Below, piece by piece: positions 1-9,370 of a stretch of 64,000 nt of DNA. This stretch comes from Phenylobacterium zucineum HLK1. GTDB lineage: Bacteria > Pseudomonadota > Alphaproteobacteria > Caulobacterales > Caulobacteraceae. The notes beneath the pieces were generated by a model that searched no databases, was not told the DNA's origin, and was given only the letters and a program-made list of their open reading frames with translations. The DNA lies in assembly GCF_000017265.1 (NCBI RefSeq), contig NC_011144.1, forward strand, positions 1,054,001 through 1,118,000, given 5' to 3'. The first letter of the stretch is position 1. Every line of letters begins with the position of its first letter. The position numbers and the translations under genes were made by a program.

Positions 1-1557
1 TCGTTCTTCTTGGGCGGCGCGGCCTCGGCCGCCACGACCGACATCTTCCCGGTGGTCGAGACGGCCGAGGGCAGGCTCCGCGGCCTGGTCTCCGGCGGGA
101 TCAAGGTGTTCAAGGGCGTGCCCTACGGCGCCGACACCTCCGGGAAGAACCGCTTCCTGCCGCCCCAGCCGGTCAAGCCGTGGGCCGGCGTGCGCGACGC
201 CCTCGACTACGGAAACATCTGCCCGCAGATGCCGGGCGACCGGCGAAGCGACTACGCGAACCTGATCTATCTCGACTACCAGCCCGGCGGGATGGGTGAG
301 GACTGCCTGAACCTCAACATCTGGACGCCCGATCTGTCACGGACGGCGAGGAAGCCGGTGATCGTCCGCTTCCATGGCGGCGGCTTCTACGGCGGCTCCA
401 GCAATTCGCCCGGCATGGACGGCGAGATGCAGGCGCGGCGCGGCGACTGCGTCGTGGTCAGCGTGAACCATCGCCTGAGCGCCTTCGGCTTCCTGCATCT
501 GGCCGACAGCGGCGCGCCGGCAGAGTTCGCCCAGAGCGGCATGGCGGGGATGCTGGACCTCGTGGCCGCCCTGCGCTGGGTGAACCGCAACATCGAGGCG
601 TTCGGCGGCGATCCCAATCGCGTCCTGATCATCGGCCAGTCGGGCGGCGGGGCCAAGGTGAGCGCCCTCATGGCGATGCCGTCGGCCAAGGGCCTGTTCC
701 ACCGCGCGGTGCAGATGAGCGGTGCGATGCTGCGGGTGGCCCCCCGCGAGCGCGCCAAGGCGACGGCGGACGCCTTCCTGACCGGGGTGGGCGTCGCGGG
801 CCGCGACATCCGCAAGCTGCAGGCCATGCCGTTCCACGACCTGCTCTCGGCGCAGGCGGACATGGAGGCGGAGCGGCGGGCGAAAGGCGAGGCGCCGAAC
901 TCGTTCACGCCGGTGCTGGACGGCGTGGCCCTGCCGCGTCACCCGTTCGATCCGGACGCCCCGCAGGTCAGCGCCGACGTGCCGATGATCGTCTCGACGA
1001 CCCTAGACGAGCGGACCTATCGGCAGCGGAATTTCAACGAGACCTGGGACGGGGTGCTGAAGATGCTCGCCACCCGCGTCGGAGGCCGCGCGGCCGAGGT
1101 GCTGGACCTCTATCGCCAGGAAGACCCTGGAGCCTCGCCCTACCTCATCCAGTCGCGGATCATCAGCGACCAGGGGCGGGGCGCAAGCTTCGCCATGGCC
1201 GAGCGCAAGGCCGCCCTCGGCGCAGCGCCCGCCTACGTCTACCTCTGGAAGGCCCCGAGCCCGGCGTGGGGCGGACGCTATGGCGCCACGCACGGCGTGG
1301 ACGTGGGGCCGAGCGCCGGCGAGGTTCGCGGCGGTCTCCAGGGGGCGAACCTCGTCAGCGCGCGTCTGGCGGACGAGCTATCGTCGGCGATCGTCGCCAT
1401 GGCGGCGACGGGCGATCCGGGCACGCCCAAGCTGCCGACCTGGACGCCGTACGATGCGGTGAGCCGCGCGACGATGGTCTTCGACGCGCCGTCCACCCGC
1501 CTCGAGCCCGACTACCGGGGGACATTCCGCAAGCTGTGGGCCAGCGTCGCGGCCTGA
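1..1557 (+). CDS. Carboxylesterase type B (alpha/beta hydrolase), 5' end outside window
   Basis: Type-B carboxylesterase/para-nitrobenzyl esterase family, hydrolysing carboxylic esters; the natural substrate cannot be told. The frame is already open at base 1, and the first visible residues (FFLGGAASA) look like the end of an export signal peptide, so the start codon lies upstream and the mature enzyme is probably periplasmic. Counting from the TTG at 10, the family signatures appear in order: EDCLNLNIW, the oxyanion-hole loop FHGGGF, the nucleophile elbow GQSGG (Ser about 211), Glu about 334 in LDERTY, and His about 428 in ATHGVD. That gives a complete Ser/Glu/His triad. The roughly 515 visible residues match the usual family length, so little is missing. 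It ends at TGA 1555-1557. No operon partner is visible. Confidence 0.9.
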   Translation, partial: SFFLGGAASAATTDIFPVVETAEGRLRGLVSGGIKVFKGVPYGADTSGKNRFLPPQPVKPWAGVRDALDYGNICPQMPGDRRSDYANLIYLDYQPGGMGEDCLNLNIWTPDLSRTARKPVIVRFHGGGFYGGSSNSPGMDGEMQARRGDCVVVSVNHRLSAFGFLHLADSGAPAEFAQSGMAGMLDLVAALRWVNRNIEAFGGDPNRVLIIGQSGGGAKVSALMAMPSAKGLFHRAVQMSGAMLRVAPRERAKATADAFLTGVGVAGRDIRKLQAMPFHDLLSAQADMEAERRAKGEAPNSFTPVLDGVALPRHPFDPDAPQVSADVPMIVSTTLDERTYRQRNFNETWDGVLKMLATRVGGRAAEVLDLYRQEDPGASPYLIQSRIISDQGRGASFAMAERKAALGAAPAYVYLWKAPSPAWGGRYGATHGVDVGPSAGEVRGGLQGANLVSARLADELSSAIVAMAATGDPGTPKLPTWTPYDAVSRATMVFDAPSTRLEPDYRGTFRKLWASVAA

Positions 1558-1624
1558 CCCAGCGGCGGCTGAGCCGATTTCGCCTCTGCGTGTTATGCTT
1601 TTGCCAATCAGGGAGGCCACACGG

Positions 1625-1840
1625 ATGAAGCTCTCCGAAGACGACCGCGACCGCCTCGCGCTGCACACCGCCTTCGCGGTCCATCAGATCGCCCGGTGGG
1701 TCGCCACCCAGCAGGATGTCCCCTCCGAGATCCGCGAGCGGCTGCGGGGCCACATCTCGGCGATCGAGGGCGTGCTGGTGACCACCGGCCACGACTGGAT
1801 CAAGGACGAGATCGAGGCGACCGAGCGGGCGCTGGCCTAG
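1625..1840 (+). CDS. Small hypothetical protein (71 aa)
   Basis: Short acidic, mostly helical protein with no family I recognise. It starts MKLSEDDRDR and contains HQIARWVATQQ and ends TERALA; there are no cysteines, no signal peptide and no membrane segment. I chose ATG 1625 because GGGAGG lies about 10 bases upstream. An in-frame start at 1595 would add ten residues without a comparable ribosome site. It follows the esterase by 67 bases and converges on the next SDR gene. Function unknown; probably a cytoplasmic small helical protein. Confidence 0.6.
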   Translation: MKLSEDDRDRLALHTAFAVHQIARWVATQQDVPSEIRERLRGHISAIEGVLVTTGHDWIKDEIEATERALA

Positions 1841-1847
1841 CGCCCGC
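1825..1847. terminator. Perfect 9-bp hairpin between convergent genes
   Basis: GCGGGCGCT and AGCGCCCGC form a perfect 9-bp stem around a 5-base loop. It spans the stop codon of the 71-aa gene and ends just before the stop of the convergent SDR gene. There is no T-tract, so it may act as a bidirectional transcription barrier or 3'-end protector rather than a classical terminator. Confidence 0.45.
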
Positions 1848-1848
1848 C

Positions 1849-2559
1849 TCAGCGCACGAAGCTGGCGCCGTTCACGTCCAGGACCGCGCCCGTCATCGAG
1901 GCGGGCGCCTCCAGGGCGAGGTAGGCGGCCACGCTCGCGACCTCCTCGGGGCTGGCCACCCGGCCCAGGGGGATGTCGGCCAGCAGCTTGTCGCCGCCGC
2001 GGCTCGCCAGGTACTCGTCGGCCATGCCGGTCATCACGAAGCCCGGGCAGACGGCGAAGGCCAGGATCTCCTCGCGGGCGTAGCCGCGGGCGATGGACTT
2101 GGTCATGCCCACCATGCCGGCCTTCGACGCGGCGTAGTGCCAGTGGGCCGGACTGTCGCCGCGATAGGCCGCGCGGCTGGCGATGTTGACGATCCGGCCC
2201 CCGCGCCCTTGCTCGCGGAAGTGCAGGACCGCCCGCCGGCAGAGATCGGCCGAGGCCTGCAGGTTGATCTGCATCGTCCGGCTCCAGGCGCCCTGCCAGT
2301 CCTCGGCCGGCGCGTCCACGGCGACGGCCTCGAACACCCCGGCGTTGTTGACCAGCACGTCGATCCGCCCGTCCAGCGCCGCCAGCGCGCGGTCCCACAG
2401 GACGTCACCCGCGCCCGGGTCGGCGAGGTCGGCGCCGATCACCCCCGGCCCGTCGGTGCGGCCGTGCCCGACCACGCGGGCGCCTTTCGCCGCGAGCGCC
2501 GCCTGGATCGCGGCGCCGATGCCGCGGGTGGAGCCGGTGACGAGGATGTGCGGGGCCAA
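1849..2559 (-). CDS. SDR-family oxidoreductase
   Basis: Classical short-chain dehydrogenase/reductase, NAD(P)-dependent, about 236 aa. It shows the dinucleotide-binding TGSTRGIG, the structural NNAG, the catalytic Ser in NIASRAA, the YAASK catalytic Tyr/Lys and the PGFVMTGM loop. The C-terminus (GAVLDVNG) is typical of the FabG-like group. The substrate is not predictable from sequence. The longest frame would begin at a TTG at 2619. I prefer the TTG at 2559 because GGGAGAG sits 7 bases before it and the protein then begins APHILVTG, directly at the first Rossmann strand, as in most relatives. It converges on the small gene ending at 1840. Confidence 0.87.
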   Translation of the reverse strand: MAPHILVTGSTRGIGAAIQAALAAKGARVVGHGRTDGPGVIGADLADPGAGDVLWDRALAALDGRIDVLVNNAGVFEAVAVDAPAEDWQGAWSRTMQINLQASADLCRRAVLHFREQGRGGRIVNIASRAAYRGDSPAHWHYAASKAGMVGMTKSIARGYAREEILAFAVCPGFVMTGMADEYLASRGGDKLLADIPLGRVASPEEVASVAAYLALEAPASMTGAVLDVNGASFVR

Positions 2560-2810
2560 GGCGGGACTCTCCCGAACGGACTTCGCCGCCCTCTTCGCCG
2601 CCGCCGGCGGCCCTGGCAAGCCCGCCGGGCCCGTCTGGCCGGCCGCGCCAGAGGCTGCGGCATCTCGCCGCAGGTCGGCCGCTCCTGCCCCGCAAATCGG
2701 CCTGGGCGCCGTCCCATAGTGGTGTTTCCCAAAGCTGGCTCAACCGGCGCGTGAGCTCGCATAACGGCGTTTAGCTCTCGGGAAAGGTTGGCGCAGCCAC
2801 AAGCGTCGCC

Positions 2811-3128
2811 ATGAGCACGACGGTCCGCGACAGCCTGCTGGCGAGCGCCATCTGCGGCGCCATCGGCCTCCTGACGGCGGCCGTCCTGCTGGGATCGTCC
2901 AAGATTCCCGATCCGGCCGAAGCCGCCGGCGTCTTCCCTCCGTGGTGGAGCCAGCAGGCCGTGATGGCCGCGGCCGCCAAGGCCGGCGTCATCCGCGATT
3001 TCGGCGCCGTCCCCTTCATCGTCGTCGTGCGCGACCCGGAAGGTCGCGCCCAGGCCCGCCTGCGCCAGGCCGGCGCGCTCTTCTCGGTCGCGCCGGCCGG
3101 CACGGCCCTGTGTGGAAAGCTGAGGTAG
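2811..3128 (+). CDS. Small single-TM membrane protein upstream of a chemoreceptor
   Basis: 105-aa protein with one N-terminal membrane segment (about residues 7-28, [19 protein letters not shown]) and a presumably periplasmic remainder. The remainder contains [18 protein letters not shown] and a beta-rich stretch, [12 protein letters not shown] recognise no family. It ends 5 bases before the GTG start of the chemoreceptor, so the two are probably co-transcribed; GAGG of the receptor's ribosome site overlaps the end of this gene. Because that receptor has no periplasmic domain of its own, an accessory role is conceivable but is inference only. Confidence 0.65.
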   Translation: MSTTVRDSLLASAICGAIGLLTAAVLLGSSKIPDPAEAAGVFPPWWSQQAVMAAAAKAGVIRDFGAVPFIVVVRDPEGRAQARLRQAGALFSVAPAGTALCGKLR

Positions 3129-3133
3129 CCCGC

Positions 3134-4723
3134 GTGTTCCAGACCATCGCCGAACAGCGCAGTTTCGCCGACCGCATCGTCATCGGCGGCCTTTGGATTC
3201 TCGTCCCGGTGATCGCGGCCGCGGCCGCCTTCGTCGGGGGCGCTTGGCTGGGCCTGGGCCTCGCCGCCCTGGGCACGGCCGTCGGCGTGACCGTCGTCTG
3301 GCGCCTGCTGAAGGCCGGCCCGGTCGTCCGGATCACCGCCGGCGTCGCCCAGATGGCGCAGATCTCCCTGCTGGTGGGCGCCTTCTCCGGCCACCCCTGG
3401 CAGATCGACATGCACATGGCCTACTTCGCGGGCCTGGCCGTCCTGATCGTCTACTGCGACTGGCGGGTGATCGGCGCGGCCACGGCCCTGGTGGCGGCCC
3501 ACCACCTGCTGCTGTCCTTCCTGCTGCCGGCCGCGGTCTTCCCAGGCGGGGGCGACATCGCCCGCGTCCTAGTGCACGCAGTGATCCTGCTCGTGGAGGC
3601 GGGCGTGATCATCTGGGTAGGCCACAACCTCTTCTCGATGTTCGAGCGGTCGGGGGCGATGCTGGCCGAGGCCTCCGAGGCCCGCGACCGGGCGGAAGCG
3701 GCCATGGGCGACGCCGAGCGCGCGCGGGCCGGCGAGGCCCAGGCCGCCGCCGAGCGTGAGCGGGTGCGCCGCGCGTCCGAGGAGGAGGCCGAACTGGTCG
3801 TCGGCGCCCTGGCCGAGGGCCTGGGCCAGCTGGCCCGGGGCGACGCCACCCACCGCATCGGGGCGGCCTTCCCCGACCACTACCGCCAGCTGAAGGACGA
3901 CTTCAACGCCGCGGCCGATCAGCTGGACGAGACGCTGCGCGCCATCGTCGAGGTCAACGCCCGCGTCCGCGGCAGCGCCTCGGAGCTGTCGGGCGCCTCG
4001 CGCGACCTGTCCCAGCGGACCGAGCAGCAGGCCGCCACGCTCGAGGAGACCGCCGCGGCGCTGGACGAGGTCACCGCCACCGTGAAGCGCACGGCCGCAG
4101 GCGCCCGCCAGGCCGGCGAGGTGGTGGGCGCGGCCCGGGACCACGCCCGGCAGTCGGGCGAGATCGTCCGGGCGGCCGTCGCGGCGATGAACGGCATCGA
4201 AGCCTCCTCGACCCAGATCGGCCAGATCATCGGGGTGATCGACGAGATCGCCTTCCAGACCAATCTGCTGGCGCTCAACGCCGGGGTGGAAGCGGCCCGC
4301 GCGGGCGAGGCCGGCAAGGGCTTCGCCGTCGTCGCCATCGAGGTCCGCGCCCTGGCCGAGCGATCGGCCGAGGCGGCGCGGGAGATCAAGTCCCTGGTCG
4401 CCGCCTCCAGCGCTCAGGTCGGCGAAGGGGTGTCCCTGGTGGGCCGCACCGGCGAGGCCCTGGAGCGGATCGTCGCCGAGGTGGCCCAGGTGAACGCCGC
4501 GATCGCCGACATCGTCAGTTCGACCGCCGAGCAGGCGACCAGCCTGGAGGAGGTGAACACCGCCGTGAACAACCTCGACGGCGTCACCCAGCAGAACGCC
4601 GCCATGGTCGAGGAGGCCACCGCCGCCACCCACACCCTGGCGTCCGAGACCGAGCGTCTGGCCCAGCTGATCGCCCGCTTCCAGGTCTCCCAGGAGGGCG
4701 GGTTCGAGAAGCGCGCCGCCTGA
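3134..4723 (+). CDS. Methyl-accepting chemotaxis protein with six-TM sensor
   Basis: Chemoreceptor of about 529 aa controlling CheA/CheW signalling. The N-terminal 160 residues form six predicted membrane helices in place of the usual two with a periplasmic domain. They carry conserved-looking His/Asp clusters ([13 protein letters not shown] about 86-98, CDWR, AAHHL about 121) that could bind a metal or a small ligand. A short HAMP-like stretch ([10 protein letters not shown]) follows, then a long coiled coil with the signalling tip [24 protein letters not shown] and adaptation-helix repeats rich in Glu/Gln/Ala. The GTG start at 3134 has GAGG about 8 bases upstream; a longer open frame upstream overlaps the previous gene and lacks support. 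No CheR/CheB-tethering pentapeptide is visible at the C-terminus (GFEKRAA). Confidence 0.9.
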   Translation: MFQTIAEQRSFADRIVIGGLWILVPVIAAAAAFVGGAWLGLGLAALGTAVGVTVVWRLLKAGPVVRITAGVAQMAQISLLVGAFSGHPWQIDMHMAYFAGLAVLIVYCDWRVIGAATALVAAHHLLLSFLLPAAVFPGGGDIARVLVHAVILLVEAGVIIWVGHNLFSMFERSGAMLAEASEARDRAEAAMGDAERARAGEAQAAAERERVRRASEEEAELVVGALAEGLGQLARGDATHRIGAAFPDHYRQLKDDFNAAADQLDETLRAIVEVNARVRGSASELSGASRDLSQRTEQQAATLEETAAALDEVTATVKRTAAGARQAGEVVGAARDHARQSGEIVRAAVAAMNGIEASSTQIGQIIGVIDEIAFQTNLLALNAGVEAARAGEAGKGFAVVAIEVRALAERSAEAAREIKSLVAASSAQVGEGVSLVGRTGEALERIVAEVAQVNAAIADIVSSTAEQATSLEEVNTAVNNLDGVTQQNAAMVEEATAATHTLASETERLAQLIARFQVSQEGGFEKRAA

Positions 4724-4744
4724 CGCGGCGCGCCGCTCGGGCGG

Positions 4745-5479
4745 TCAGCGGGTGGTGACGGTCGGCCGGACGACCACCTCGTTGACGTCCACGTCGGCCG
4801 GCTGCTCGATGGCGAAGCGGACGGCCCGTGCGATGGCTTCCGCGGGCAGGATCTGCTTGCGGTACTCGTCGACGAAGGCTGCGGTCGGCGCGTGGGTGAT
4901 GGTGTGCGCCAGCTCCGAGGTCGTGGCGCCCGGCGAGACCACCGTCACCCGCACCTTGTCGGTCTCCTGGCGCAGGGCCTCCGAGATCACCCGGACCGCG
5001 AACTTGGTCGCGCAGTAGACCGCGCCCGACGGCAGGATCTGGTGGCCGGCGGTCGAGGCGATGTTGACGATCTGGCCCTCGCCCTGCGCCTCCATGACCG
5101 GCAGGGCCGCCGCGATGCCGTGCAGCACGCCGCGGATGTTGACGTCGATCATCTGGTCCCACTCGTCCACCTTCAGCGCGGCCAGGGGCGACAGGGGCAT
5201 GATCCCGGCGTTGTTGACGATGACGTCGACCCGGCCGAACGCCTCGCGGGCTGCGTCCACGAACGCCTGCACGCTCTGGCGCGAGGTCACGTCGAGCGCC
5301 TTGGCCAGGGCCCGGCCGCCGGCCGCCTCGATCTCGGCCTTCAGCGCCTCCAGCCGCTCGACCCGCCGGGCGCCGATCACCACCGCGGCCCCGCCCGCGG
5401 CCAGGTCGCGGGCGATCGCCTCGCCGATGCCGCTCGAGGCCCCGGTCACCAGCACCACCTTGTTCTCAATTCCGGACAT
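4745..5479 (-). CDS. SDR-family NADP-dependent oxidoreductase
   Basis: 244-aa classical SDR. It has TGASSGIG cofactor loop, then GARR at the end of beta-2 (Arg-Arg suggests NADP preference), DVTS, NNAGIMP, catalytic Ser in NIASTAG, and the YCATK active-site Tyr/Lys. The overall pattern resembles YdfG/clavaldehyde-dehydrogenase-like SDRs acting on small aldehydes, ketones or 3-hydroxy acids; the real substrate is unknown. It is divergent from the AraC regulator starting at 5623, with about 140 bases between the two starts, a layout typical of a regulator controlling its neighbour. Confidence 0.88.
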   Translation of the reverse strand: MSGIENKVVLVTGASSGIGEAIARDLAAGGAAVVIGARRVERLEALKAEIEAAGGRALAKALDVTSRQSVQAFVDAAREAFGRVDVIVNNAGIMPLSPLAALKVDEWDQMIDVNIRGVLHGIAAALPVMEAQGEGQIVNIASTAGHQILPSGAVYCATKFAVRVISEALRQETDKVRVTVVSPGATTSELAHTITHAPTAAFVDEYRKQILPAEAIARAVRFAIEQPADVDVNEVVVRPTVTTR

Positions 5480-5622
5480 CGCCGTCTCCTTTGCTGCGAG
5501 GCCCGAGAGATGCGCCGGACCGGCCGAACGGCGTTAGACCGCTCCTCCGCCGTTCTTGCCCGATCCTCCAGGAAAAGCCTGTCGCGGTTGCGCCGCCCGC
5601 GCGCGTGTGGAACGCCTTCGGC

Positions 5623-6504
5623 ATGGAAGAGCTCGCGGAACTGATCGCCCGGCACGCCCAGCCCGACGGGATGGTCGACATGCCCGTTCCTGGCCTGGCG
5701 CTGTTCCACGCCTCGGGCCCGACCGCGGCCGTGCCGGTGCTGCACAAGCCGGCCGTCTGCATCATCGCGCAAGGCGCCAAGGTGGCGACGGTGGGCGAGG
5801 AGACCTTCCGCTACGACGCCACGTCCCATCTGGTGATCTCGGTGGAGCTGCCCCTCACCGGCCAGGTCACCGAGGCCAGCCCCGAGCGGCCGTACCTATG
5901 CGTGCGGATCGACCTCGAGCCCGTCCTGCTGGGCGAGCTGCTGCTGGAGCCGCTGCCGGCGGCGGGGGCCGAAAGCGGCCGCGGCCTGCACGTCAGCCGC
6001 ACCACGCCCGAGCTCGCCGGCGCCGCGGCCCGCCTCGTGGCCCTGCTGGACGCGCCGCAGGACGCCCCCGCGCTCGCCCCGCTGATCCGGCGCGAGATCC
6101 ACTACCGCCTGCTCACCGGCGACCAGGCCGGCCTCGTGCGCCAGATCGGCATGCCCGACAGCCGGATCGCCCATGTGAACCGCGCCATCGCCTGGATCCG
6201 CGCCAACTTCGACCGGCCGTTCAGCATCGAGGCGGTGGCCCGGGCCGCCGGCATGAGCCCCTCGGCGCTGCACCAGCACTTCAAGGCGATCACCGCCATG
6301 AGCCCGCTGCAGTACCAGAAGCAGCTCCGGCTGCAGGAGGCCCGCCGCCTGATGATCGGCGAGGGACGCGACGCCCAGCACGCGGCCTTCGAGGTCGGCT
6401 ACGAGAGCCCCTCGCAGTTCTCGCGCGAGTACGCCCGCCTGTTCGGAGCCCCGCCGGCCCGCGACGCGGCGCGGCTGCGGGCCGCGGCGCCGGCGTTCGC
6501 GTAA
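5623..6504 (+). CDS. AraC-family transcriptional regulator
   Basis: 293-aa regulator with an N-terminal AraC_N cupin-type ligand domain (residues about 20-170, including VCIIAQGAKVATVGEE and SVELPLTGQV) and a C-terminal double helix-turn-helix (about 190-285). The latter carries the family signature running from SPLQYQKQLRLQEARR to FEVGYESPSQFSREYARLFG. ATG 5623 starts the protein at MEELAELIARH, matching the length of relatives; the open frame upstream to 5491 has no good ribosome site. The divergent SDR gene is the most likely target, as such AraC-SDR pairs are common (inference). It is a clear paralogue of the regulator at 60938. Confidence 0.9.
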   Translation: MEELAELIARHAQPDGMVDMPVPGLALFHASGPTAAVPVLHKPAVCIIAQGAKVATVGEETFRYDATSHLVISVELPLTGQVTEASPERPYLCVRIDLEPVLLGELLLEPLPAAGAESGRGLHVSRTTPELAGAAARLVALLDAPQDAPALAPLIRREIHYRLLTGDQAGLVRQIGMPDSRIAHVNRAIAWIRANFDRPFSIEAVARAAGMSPSALHQHFKAITAMSPLQYQKQLRLQEARRLMIGEGRDAQHAAFEVGYESPSQFSREYARLFGAPPARDAARLRAAAPAFA

Positions 6505-6510
6505 GGCCCG

Positions 6511-8445
6511 CTACTCGCCGATCCCCAGCACCTTCTTCAGGAACAGCACCTCGGTTGCGCGGACGGCTTCCTGGTTGGCCTTCTTCTGGATGCCGTGGCC
6601 TTCGTCCTTGGCCAGGACGTACCAGACCTCGGTGCCCTGGGCCCGCAGCGTGGCGACCATCTGCTCGGACTCGGTGCGCGGCACGCGCGGGTCGTTGGCC
6701 CCCTGGAAGACCATCATCGGCTTTTTCATCCTCGCGCTCATCTTGATCGGCGCGATGCGTTCGAACACGGCCCGCATCTTGGGATCGCGCTCGTCGCCGT
6801 ATTCAGCCCGGCGCAGGTCGCGGCGGTAGCCTTCGGTGTTGTTCAGGAAGGTGATGAAGTCCGAGATGCCGTAGAGGTCGATGACGCCTGCGATGCGGTC
6901 GTTGTAGTGGCCGGCCACCGCCAGGACCATGTAGCCGCCGTACGACTGGCCCACCACCGCCACGCGGCTGGCGTCGAGGTCGGGCTGCTTGGCCACCCAG
7001 TCCAGCAGGGCGCCGATGTCCTTGACCGAGTCCTCGCGCTTCTCGGCGTTGTCGAGGGCGAGGTACGTCTTGCCGTAGCCCGACGAGCCGCGGACGTTCG
7101 GGATGATCACGGCCGCGCCCAGCTCGTTCACCCACGACTGCCGGCGCGGGTTGAAGTTGGGCAGCTCCTGGCTTTCGGGCCCGCCGTGGATCTGGATCAC
7201 CACCGGCAGCTTCTCGCCCCGCCGCGCGGCCTTCGGCTTGTAGATGAACGCCGGGATCGAGCGCTTGTCGAAGGTCGGGTAGCGGAACAGCTCCGGCTCC
7301 ACGAGCCTGGCCGGATCGAGCCCGCCCAGTTCGCTCTGCGTCCACCGCACCAGCGTTCCGCCCGCGAGCTCGTACGACCACACGTCTCCCGAGCTGGTGG
7401 AGGTGGAGAGCGACAGCCCGAGCCTGGACCCGTCGGGGGAGAACTTCAGCGCCGTCAGCACGCCGAGCGGCAGCTTCGGCCCGGGCAGTTCCCGGCCGCT
7501 GGCGATGTCGCGCAGCACGACCTTGGAATAGCCCTCCTCGTTGACGGCGTAGGCGATGGTGCGGCCGTCGGGCGAGACGTCCATCTCCTCGGCGCCCCAC
7601 TTCGCGCCGGAATCGAGATCGCGGACCTTGCCCGTGGCGATGTCGATGACCACCGGCCGGGTCACTTCCGAGCCGTCGTCGGACAGCACGATCACCGACC
7701 GGCCGCCGTCCACGAAGGCGCCGCCGGCGTAGGCGATCTTCCGGCCGGTCGGGCCCACCGGCGCGATTTTGCCGGTCTCAACGTCCAGCACGAACAGCTC
7801 CACATGGGCCGCCGAGTTGTAGCGGCTGACCAGCAGGTGGCGGCCGTCGGCCGAGACGTCCTGCGGAGCCAGGGCGCCGACGCCGTCGTGCACCAGCCGC
7901 CGGCCGGCCGGGTTCGCCGGGTCGGCGACCATGATGTCGTAGTTGGGATCGCCCCGGTTCACCTGGCTCCAGGCGACGAGGCGGCCGTCCTTGGAGAAGA
8001 CGAAGCTCTGGTTGCGGGTGTCGGGCGCGGTCAGCCGGACCTCGTTCCCCGAAAGGTCGCGCAGCCAAGCCTGGTAGTACTCGGCCCCGCCGACGTCGCG
8101 GGGGTAGAGGAAGCGTTCGGTCCCGGGCTGCACGATGGCCGCGTTGATCGGCTCATCGGCGAAGGTGAGCTGGGTGCGGGCCGCGCCGGGAGCCTTCACC
8201 CGGTGGATCTGGTTCGTCTCGCCGAACCGCGTGGCGATCAGGATGGAGCCGTCCGGCAGCCAGTCCTCGAACACCGCGTAGCGCGCGTCGTAGTAGGGGG
8301 CGATGGCGGCCTGCAGCGCGGCGGGCGTCTCGGGCGCGCCCTCGTAGACGATCTGGCCCACCTCGCGCCGGGCGACTTCCGCGCCGGCCGCCGAGACGAA
8401 CGCCAGGGCCAGGGCCGCACCGGCCAGCAACGCACGCGACTTCAT
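6511..8445 (-). CDS. S9-family prolyl oligopeptidase/acylaminoacyl peptidase, exported
   Basis: Serine peptidase of about 644 aa. A Sec signal peptide (MKSRALLAGAALALAFVSAAGA) is followed by an irregular beta-propeller (repeats with DVSPDGRTIAYAV and FSPDGSRLGLS) and a C-terminal alpha/beta hydrolase domain. The triad is visible: Ser in VVGQSYGGYM, Asp in GANDPRVP, His in DEGHGI. The oxyanion/approach loop reads QIHGGPES. Such enzymes trim short peptides, here presumably in the periplasm. ATG 8445 is chosen over a GTG three codons upstream because the GGGGG ribosome site fits ATG better. It converges tail-to-tail on the AraC gene with only 6 bases between stops. Confidence 0.92.
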   Translation of the reverse strand: MKSRALLAGAALALAFVSAAGAEVARREVGQIVYEGAPETPAALQAAIAPYYDARYAVFEDWLPDGSILIATRFGETNQIHRVKAPGAARTQLTFADEPINAAIVQPGTERFLYPRDVGGAEYYQAWLRDLSGNEVRLTAPDTRNQSFVFSKDGRLVAWSQVNRGDPNYDIMVADPANPAGRRLVHDGVGALAPQDVSADGRHLLVSRYNSAAHVELFVLDVETGKIAPVGPTGRKIAYAGGAFVDGGRSVIVLSDDGSEVTRPVVIDIATGKVRDLDSGAKWGAEEMDVSPDGRTIAYAVNEEGYSKVVLRDIASGRELPGPKLPLGVLTALKFSPDGSRLGLSLSTSTSSGDVWSYELAGGTLVRWTQSELGGLDPARLVEPELFRYPTFDKRSIPAFIYKPKAARRGEKLPVVIQIHGGPESQELPNFNPRRQSWVNELGAAVIIPNVRGSSGYGKTYLALDNAEKREDSVKDIGALLDWVAKQPDLDASRVAVVGQSYGGYMVLAVAGHYNDRIAGVIDLYGISDFITFLNNTEGYRRDLRRAEYGDERDPKMRAVFERIAPIKMSARMKKPMMVFQGANDPRVPRTESEQMVATLRAQGTEVWYVLAKDEGHGIQKKANQEAVRATEVLFLKKVLGIGE

Positions 8446-8568
8446 CGAGAACACCCCCGCTAGGACAGGGGGCGACCGAAGCGCGGCGCGGCTGCGGCGT
8501 CAATCCGTAGGCGTGGTACCAATCTTCGGCGAACGCGAGTCGGAAAGACGTGATCGGGGGGACATGAC

Positions 8569-9246
8569 ATGCACGCGCGCGACTTCCTGCCCAGGCTGGT
8601 CCTGGCCGCCGCCATCGCCGGCGGCGTCGGCTACATCTTCACCTGGGACCTCGAGCTGCCGAAGGCCCTGCATGTGGCCGCCAAGGGGTCGGGCGTCGGC
8701 CTGCTGGCGCTCTACGCGGCCCTGCTCGCCAAGGACGCCGACGGGATCCGCATCGCCGCGGTGATGGCCTTCGGCGCCCTGGGCGACGTGCTGCTGGACG
8801 CCGTGGGCCTGCAGGTCGGGGCGGTGGCCTTCCTGGTCGGGCACGTCATCGCCATAACCCTCTACGCCCAGAACCTGCGCAGCCCGCTGAGCCCGGCGCG
8901 GATCGCCGGCGCGGCCGCGTTCGTGCTGCTGGTCTGCGCCGCCGCCTACAGCCTGCCCGCCGACCGGGCCGGGGCGCCGGCGGTGGCGCTCTACACCGCC
9001 GGCCTCGCCGCCATGGCCGCCATGGCCTGGATGAGCCGCTTCCCGCGGACCTCCACGGGCGTGGGCGCCCTGATGTTCGTGGCCTCGGACCTGCTGATCT
9101 TCGGCCAGCTGGGGCCCTGGGACGGCGCGCCGGGGATCGGGCTCGGGATCTGGGGGCTCTACTTCGGCGGCCAGCTGCTGATCTGCCTGGGCGTGACCCG
9201 CACCCTGGCGGCGGCGCCGCGCACCTTCCGGCCCGTCACGGCCTAG
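8569..9246 (+). CDS. YhhN/TMEM86-family membrane protein (lysoplasmalogenase-like)
   Basis: 225-aa integral membrane protein with seven to eight hydrophobic segments. It matches the YhhN family, whose characterised members (TMEM86B, Legionella) hydrolyse the vinyl-ether bond of lysoplasmalogen. Family landmarks are the conserved Lys in HVAAKGSG, FGALGDVLLD, AFLVGHV, GALMFVASDLLIFG and the terminal YFGGQLLICLG. The bacterial role is not settled, so the function is by family only. It starts at ATG 8569 and stands alone between divergent and unrelated neighbours. Confidence 0.85.
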   Translation: MHARDFLPRLVLAAAIAGGVGYIFTWDLELPKALHVAAKGSGVGLLALYAALLAKDADGIRIAAVMAFGALGDVLLDAVGLQVGAVAFLVGHVIAITLYAQNLRSPLSPARIAGAAAFVLLVCAAAYSLPADRAGAPAVALYTAGLAAMAAMAWMSRFPRTSTGVGALMFVASDLLIFGQLGPWDGAPGIGLGIWGLYFGGQLLICLGVTRTLAAAPRTFRPVTA

Positions 9247-9370
9247 CGACCCGCGCGGCGCCGGAAAACCGGGCGCCGGGCGCCCGGCCGGCAGGCGTTC
9301 GACGCGCCTGAGCGCCGATCGCGCCGAGGAGCGGCGGCCCGCCGGCCCGGCCCGGCTTAACTCGGCCGGC

